A stretch of 46,715 bases of DNA from Bacteroidetes bacterium UBA1941. GTDB lineage: Bacteria; Bacteroidota; Bacteroidia; Chitinophagales; LD1. The translations under genes were made by a program, and so were the position numbers. Location: positions 140,887 to 187,601 of the forward strand of contig DDEZ01000008.1 of NCBI GenBank assembly GCA_002336805.1. Reading direction: 5' to 3'. Positions 43,828 through 46,715 of this stretch are shown here, one piece after another. How positions within the stretch are numbered: the stretch's first letter is position 1; the number at the start of each line of letters is the position of its first letter. A model generated the notes under the pieces. The model had not been told where the DNA came from and ran no database searches. It saw nothing but the letters and a program-made list of their open reading frames with translations.

Positions 43828-46014
43828 ATGATCCGCAGCAAGACTATACTCTCTATCATACTCACAGCAGCCTGCATGAGTGCTTTCGCACAGCGCAGCG
43901 CTATCAGGCAGGGCGATAAGAACTTCGCCAGGTTTGAATTTAACGCAGCTGCAGAAAACTACGCCCACGCCGCTACCAGGGAGCCTGACAATCTCGTACT
44001 ACGCGAGAAGCTGGCCCGTACCTTTGTACTGCTGGACAATCATGGTGAGGCCGAGGCACAGTATGCCTTTATCACCAAAATGCCCAATGCGCCTGCTATA
44101 GACAAGCTCTACTACGGACTGGAGCTGCGTGCCAATGGCAAGTATGCAGACGCTCAGAAAGCCTTTAATGACTACCTGGCAGCAGCGCCTGATGATAGCC
44201 GCGCTAAAGAACTGAGCGGACCGGCAGACAAGGTGACCGCACTGGCCACAGACATGCGCATGTATGAGGTATTCAATCTCGGCATGTGCAATACAGATGC
44301 ATCTGACATGTCACCGGCCTTCTACAAGGATGGTATCGTATTTAGCTCAAACCGCGGGCATGACGGCGGCGCTATGCATCATGAGGATGCGTGGTCAGGC
44401 CGCACCTTCTATGACCTCTACCAGCTGCCTCATGTGGACTCTCTGGCCACTCCCCTATTCATACGCGGCCACCAGCCCAACAGGCAGTACCACGAGGGCT
44501 CTGCTACCTTCACAGCAGATGGCCGTGAGATGTACTTTACCCGTAGCAACTATGTGAAGGGCAAGGCCGCTAAGAGCAAGGAGAAAATAGTAAAGCTGCA
44601 GATCATGCACGCAGACTGGAGTGATGCAAAGAAGCAATGGGTAAATGTGAAACCGATCAATCTCAATAGCAGCGAATACGATATCGCACATCCGTCACTA
44701 TCCAAAGATGGCAACAAGCTGTACTTCATCTCTGATATGCCGGGCAGCCTGGGCGCTACAGACCTCTACGTGAGTGAGCGCAATGGCAGCAGCTGGGGCG
44801 CTCCTGTCAATCTGGGCAAGGACGTCAATACCAAAGGCCGCGAGATGTTTCCCTACATAGCGGATGACAATACGCTGTACTATGCCTCTGACGGCCTCAC
44901 AGGCCTCGGCGGGCTGGACATCTACTCCGCCACCTACATGGGCGGCAAGTGGGGCAACCCGCAAAACCCCGGCACACCGATCAACTCGCGCTGGGACGAC
45001 TTTGGCTATATCACCAATGCAAAGAACACCGCAGGCTACCTGACCTCTGACCGTGAGCGTGGCCGTGGTGGTGATGATATCTACCGCTTCACGCGCAGCG
45101 GTGTGACCGTGTGCGGTACAGTGGTAGACGCACAGGGCAAAGCCCCGCTGAGTGGAGCCGAGGTGCGCCTCACAGAGGGTGACAACCTGATAGGCAAAAA
45201 GAAGACAGGTGAGAAAGGTGAATTCTGCTTTAATGCGCTGCCGGGCCGCAGCTACAAGATATCTGCCGTGCTCAAAGAATATGAGACCAACAGTACCGCT
45301 GTGACCACCGGCAAGGGCAACCAGACCGTACAGCTGCAGCTCACAAAGGCCGGCGGCACCACCCTGACCGTGTGTGTACACCAGAAGGGCGGCAGCACCG
45401 TAGAGGGTGCCGTAGTAGAGCTGACCAATAAGCGCACAGGAGCTGTCAAGAGCTGCACGATCAAGGCTGACTGCAAGTGTAAATTTGACCTGGATGAGGA
45501 GGCTGACTACAGGCTCTGCGCCAGCATGGCACCTACCAGCCGCGGGGTATATACGAATCCGTGCCAGGCCCTCACTACGAGCGACCAGGTAGCGCCGGCC
45601 AATCTCTATGAGAATATGGAGATGGTATACCTGGAGGAAAACATGACCGTGAAGATAGACAACCTGTACTACGACCTGGGCAAGTGGGACATCCGCGAGG
45701 ACGCTGCCAGGGAACTGGACAAGGTGGTAGCCCTCATGAGGGAGTTTCCGGCTATGCAGATAGAGCTGAGCAGCCACACCGACTGCCGCGGCAATATGCT
45801 GGCCAATGACGAGCTCTCTACCAAGCGGGCACAGTCATGCGTGAGCTATCTGATAGCAAACGGTATCGAAAAGAGCCGCCTCACCGCCATCGGCTATGGC
45901 GAGCGCAAGCTGGTCAATAACTGCGCCTGCGAGGGTAAGCAGAAGTCTACCTGCACCGAGGAGGAGCATGCGGTAAACCGCCGCACTGAGTTTAAGATAG
46001 TGAAGCTGCGGTAG
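43828..46014 (+). CDS. PorE-like OmpA-family protein (TPR, propeller, CarboxypepD_reg, OmpA)
   Basis: The 728-residue protein has a signal peptide ending near 'MSAFAQ', TPRs (about 25-135), a beta-propeller of PD40/WD40-like blades (about 150-420: 'DMSPAFYKDGIVFSSNRG', 'HPSLSKDGNKLYFISDMPG', 'FPYIADDNTLYYASDG'), one or two carboxypeptidase-regulatory-like domains (about 425-590) and an OmpA C-terminal domain ('IDNLYYDLGKWDIREDAARELDKVVALM...IELSSHTDCRGN...LSTKRAQSCVSYLIANGI') that binds peptidoglycan. This resembles PorE, which links T9SS to the cell wall. Being third in the operon it probably anchors the PorP-adhesin pair. Confidence 0.92.
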   Translation: MIRSKTILSIILTAACMSAFAQRSAIRQGDKNFARFEFNAAAENYAHAATREPDNLVLREKLARTFVLLDNHGEAEAQYAFITKMPNAPAIDKLYYGLELRANGKYADAQKAFNDYLAAAPDDSRAKELSGPADKVTALATDMRMYEVFNLGMCNTDASDMSPAFYKDGIVFSSNRGHDGGAMHHEDAWSGRTFYDLYQLPHVDSLATPLFIRGHQPNRQYHEGSATFTADGREMYFTRSNYVKGKAAKSKEKIVKLQIMHADWSDAKKQWVNVKPINLNSSEYDIAHPSLSKDGNKLYFISDMPGSLGATDLYVSERNGSSWGAPVNLGKDVNTKGREMFPYIADDNTLYYASDGLTGLGGLDIYSATYMGGKWGNPQNPGTPINSRWDDFGYITNAKNTAGYLTSDRERGRGGDDIYRFTRSGVTVCGTVVDAQGKAPLSGAEVRLTEGDNLIGKKKTGEKGEFCFNALPGRSYKISAVLKEYETNSTAVTTGKGNQTVQLQLTKAGGTTLTVCVHQKGGSTVEGAVVELTNKRTGAVKSCTIKADCKCKFDLDEEADYRLCASMAPTSRGVYTNPCQALTTSDQVAPANLYENMEMVYLEENMTVKIDNLYYDLGKWDIREDAARELDKVVALMREFPAMQIELSSHTDCRGNMLANDELSTKRAQSCVSYLIANGIEKSRLTAIGYGERKLVNNCACEGKQKSTCTEEEHAVNRRTEFKIVKLR

Positions 46015-46025
46015 GATATCTATAC

Positions 46026-46116
46026 TGTCATGTCGTAGCGCAGCGGAGACATCTTGTACTCAGATGCCTGAGAGACAAGATTCCTTCGTAAGCTGCGCAA
46101 ACTGCGGAATGACAAG
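46026..46116. repeat. Interspersed inverted-repeat element after the OmpA gene
   Basis: TGTCATGTCG (46026-46035) and CGGAATGACA (46105-46114) are near-complementary ends; ATCTTGT (46051-46057) and ACAAGAT (46075-46081) are perfect inner arms. Elements of this look (TGTCATGTCG...GGAATGACA) are, from memory, scattered through many Bacteroidota genomes. It could fold as a terminator-like hairpin. Confidence 0.65.
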
Positions 46117-46146
46117 ATCAAAACAGCATTTTCCATTGACACCACC

Positions 46147-46231
46147 AGTCCGGCGATAGCGACGTACATGTTCATTGTTGCCGAGCGTGAGCCGAGGCAA
46201 TAGTGAACGTGTACGAGCAGAGCGAAGGACT
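46147..46231. repeat. Array 2, hairpin a: nested cruciform
   Basis: Outer arms AGTCC (46147-46151) and GGACT (46227-46231), middle arms CGTACA (46163-46168) and TGTACG (46210-46215), inner arms GTTCATTGTTGCC (46170-46182) and GGCAATAGTGAAC (46196-46208, 11 of 13 paired). The outer pair differs from array 1 by a compensated change (G-C there, A-T here), and the inner stem is different. Confidence 0.85.
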
Positions 46232-46257
46232 TTATGAGATAAAAAAAATCTACTTAA

Positions 46258-46287
46258 AAGCCTCCCTTCAGGGAGGTTTGGAGGGTT
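46258..46287. repeat. Array 2: CCTCC palindromic repeat
   Basis: CCTCCCT-TC-AGGGAGG (46261-46276) is a perfect palindrome inside a 30-nt unit that matches the second unit of array 1 (9765-9794). Confidence 0.7.
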
Positions 46288-46301
46288 GTATGAAAGGCGA
46301 T

Positions 46302-46433
46302 TTACTGCTTTAAGTAAAATAGCATACATATACACCTATATACATAGGTATAGCAGTTCGCTTTCATTATTATGCAAATATAGCAATTTTTGCGTATTTT
46401 ACCATATATATCAGAAGGTATTTATTCACAAAA
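46302..46433. repeat. Array 2: conserved scaffold core
   Basis: Positions 46302-46390 match the core of array 1, including CCTATATACATAGG and TATGCAAATATAGCAATTTT. TTATTCACAAAA (46422-46433) follows after 31 nt, the same distance as in array 1. Confidence 0.85.
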
Positions 46434-46458
46434 GCAGGCTCCTGCTCTCGCTGATATG

Positions 46459-46518
46459 GTCGTACACCGTACACCGTACTCTTTTACCGGTAAAAGTATA
46501 CGGTGTACGGTATACGAC
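46459..46518. repeat. Array 2, hairpin b (word GTACACC)
   Basis: Two 30-nt arms (46459-46488, 46489-46518) meet without a loop and pair at 27 of 30 positions. The 5' arm has GTACACC twice in tandem plus a partial third copy; the centre is the palindrome CTTTTACCGGTAAAAG. Confidence 0.85.
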
Positions 46519-46541
46519 TATAATATGGCTTTGTCAGGACG

Positions 46542-46579
46542 GACACCGGACACTTTCACTAGGAGAAGTGTCCGGTGTC
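46542..46579. repeat. Array 2, hairpin c (word GACACCG)
   Basis: GACACCGGACACTT (46542-46555) and AAGTGTCCGGTGTC (46566-46579) pair perfectly over 14 bp. The word has a 7-nt period. The loop contains ACTAGG. Confidence 0.85.
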
Positions 46580-46584
46580 TATCT

Positions 46585-46624
46585 GTTCCCCGTTCCCCCG
46601 CCCTAGGGAAAAGGAACAGGGAAC
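46585..46624. repeat. Array 2, hairpin d (word GTTCCCC)
   Basis: GTTCCCCGTTCC (46585-46596) pairs with GGAACAGGGAAC (46613-46624) at 11 of 12 positions. GTTCCCC is repeated in tandem. The loop holds the palindrome CCCTAGGG. Confidence 0.8.
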
Positions 46625-46625
46625 G

Positions 46626-46671
46626 CTTGTTCAGTGTTCATTTTCACCAGGGCAAATGAACACTGAACAAG
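46626..46671. repeat. Array 2, hairpin e (word TGTTCAG)
   Basis: CTTGTTCAGTGTTCATTT (46626-46643) and its exact complement (46654-46671) form an 18-bp perfect stem. The word period is 7 (TGTTCAG, TGTTCAT). The loop contains ACCAGG, as in hairpin f of array 1. A further partial hairpin may start near 46683, cut by the window end. Confidence 0.9.
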
Positions 46672-46715
46672 GCCCGGAGAGCGTACATCGTATGTAAGCT
46701 CCCCCTTTTTTTAGG

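Noticed and set aside
46286..46659. Open frames across array 2
   Set aside because: Same reason: low-complexity translations of hairpins that are not conserved with array 1.

Overview
The window looks like a chromosomal segment of a Bacteroidota bacterium, probably Chitinophagales/Sphingobacteriales-like (the rank below phylum is inference). Signs are type IX secretion (T9SS) sorting domains, a CHU_C/PorP-SprF/OmpA locus, promoters of the Bacteroidota type (TTTG, about 19-20 nt, TAnnTTTG), a Bacteroidota-type RpoC and 'GINYQSVARN' surface proteins. Most of the window has mid-range GC; one small island (about 27.4-29.7 kb) is clearly AT-rich.

Layout. 1-52: 3' end of a tRNA and its terminator. 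51-1876: a TPR protein and a Rieske oxygenase. 1873-9490 (minus strand): a compact run tilS, two TMTC-like membrane/TPR glycosyltransferases, a DPM1-like GT2, a polysaccharide deacetylase and a small unknown protein. 9585-10271: a non-coding hairpin array. 10465-14365: a tandem CbbX-type AAA ATPase and a T9SS cargo protein. 14393-20135 (minus): another T9SS cargo protein, a cytoplasmic TPR histidine kinase and two YadA-head-like surface proteins. 20378-21875: a TetR regulator with FadR-like operators and an overlapping haloalkane-dehalogenase-like hydrolase. 21949-27149 (minus): an FkbM methyltransferase and rpoC, which has its own promoter and no rpoB next to it. 27670-29110: an AT-rich two-gene island, a predicted cupin/thiol-dioxygenase-like protein overlapping a SLATT 2TM protein. 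29829-36200: a GT-C-like membrane protein, small secreted or unknown proteins and a tandem pair of predicted small RNAs. 36235-38226: etfB and etfA with operator, promoter, terminator and repeats. 38283-46014: a lipoprotein, panB and the CHU_C adhesin/PorP-SprF/OmpA operon. 46026-46715: a second hairpin array.

Most unusual feature. Two non-coding elements of at least 550-700 bp (9585-10271 and 46147-46671) share one scaffold: a covarying cruciform, a CCTCC palindrome, a roughly 90-bp core, then TTATTCACAAAA exactly 31 nt after the core. Each is followed by a string of hairpins whose stems differ completely between the copies. Most stems are built from a short word repeated with a 7-nt period (for example TTGTTGC, TGTTTCC, GTACACC, GTTCCCC, TGTTCAG), while the loops fall into a few shared classes. 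Smaller members lie on both sides of the SLATT island, between etfB and etfA, and after etfA. I know of no named family that fits. The other leading candidates are the cupin-SLATT pair, as a possible defence module, and the TMTC/DPM1 operon, as a bacterial counterpart of eukaryotic cadherin O-mannosylation.
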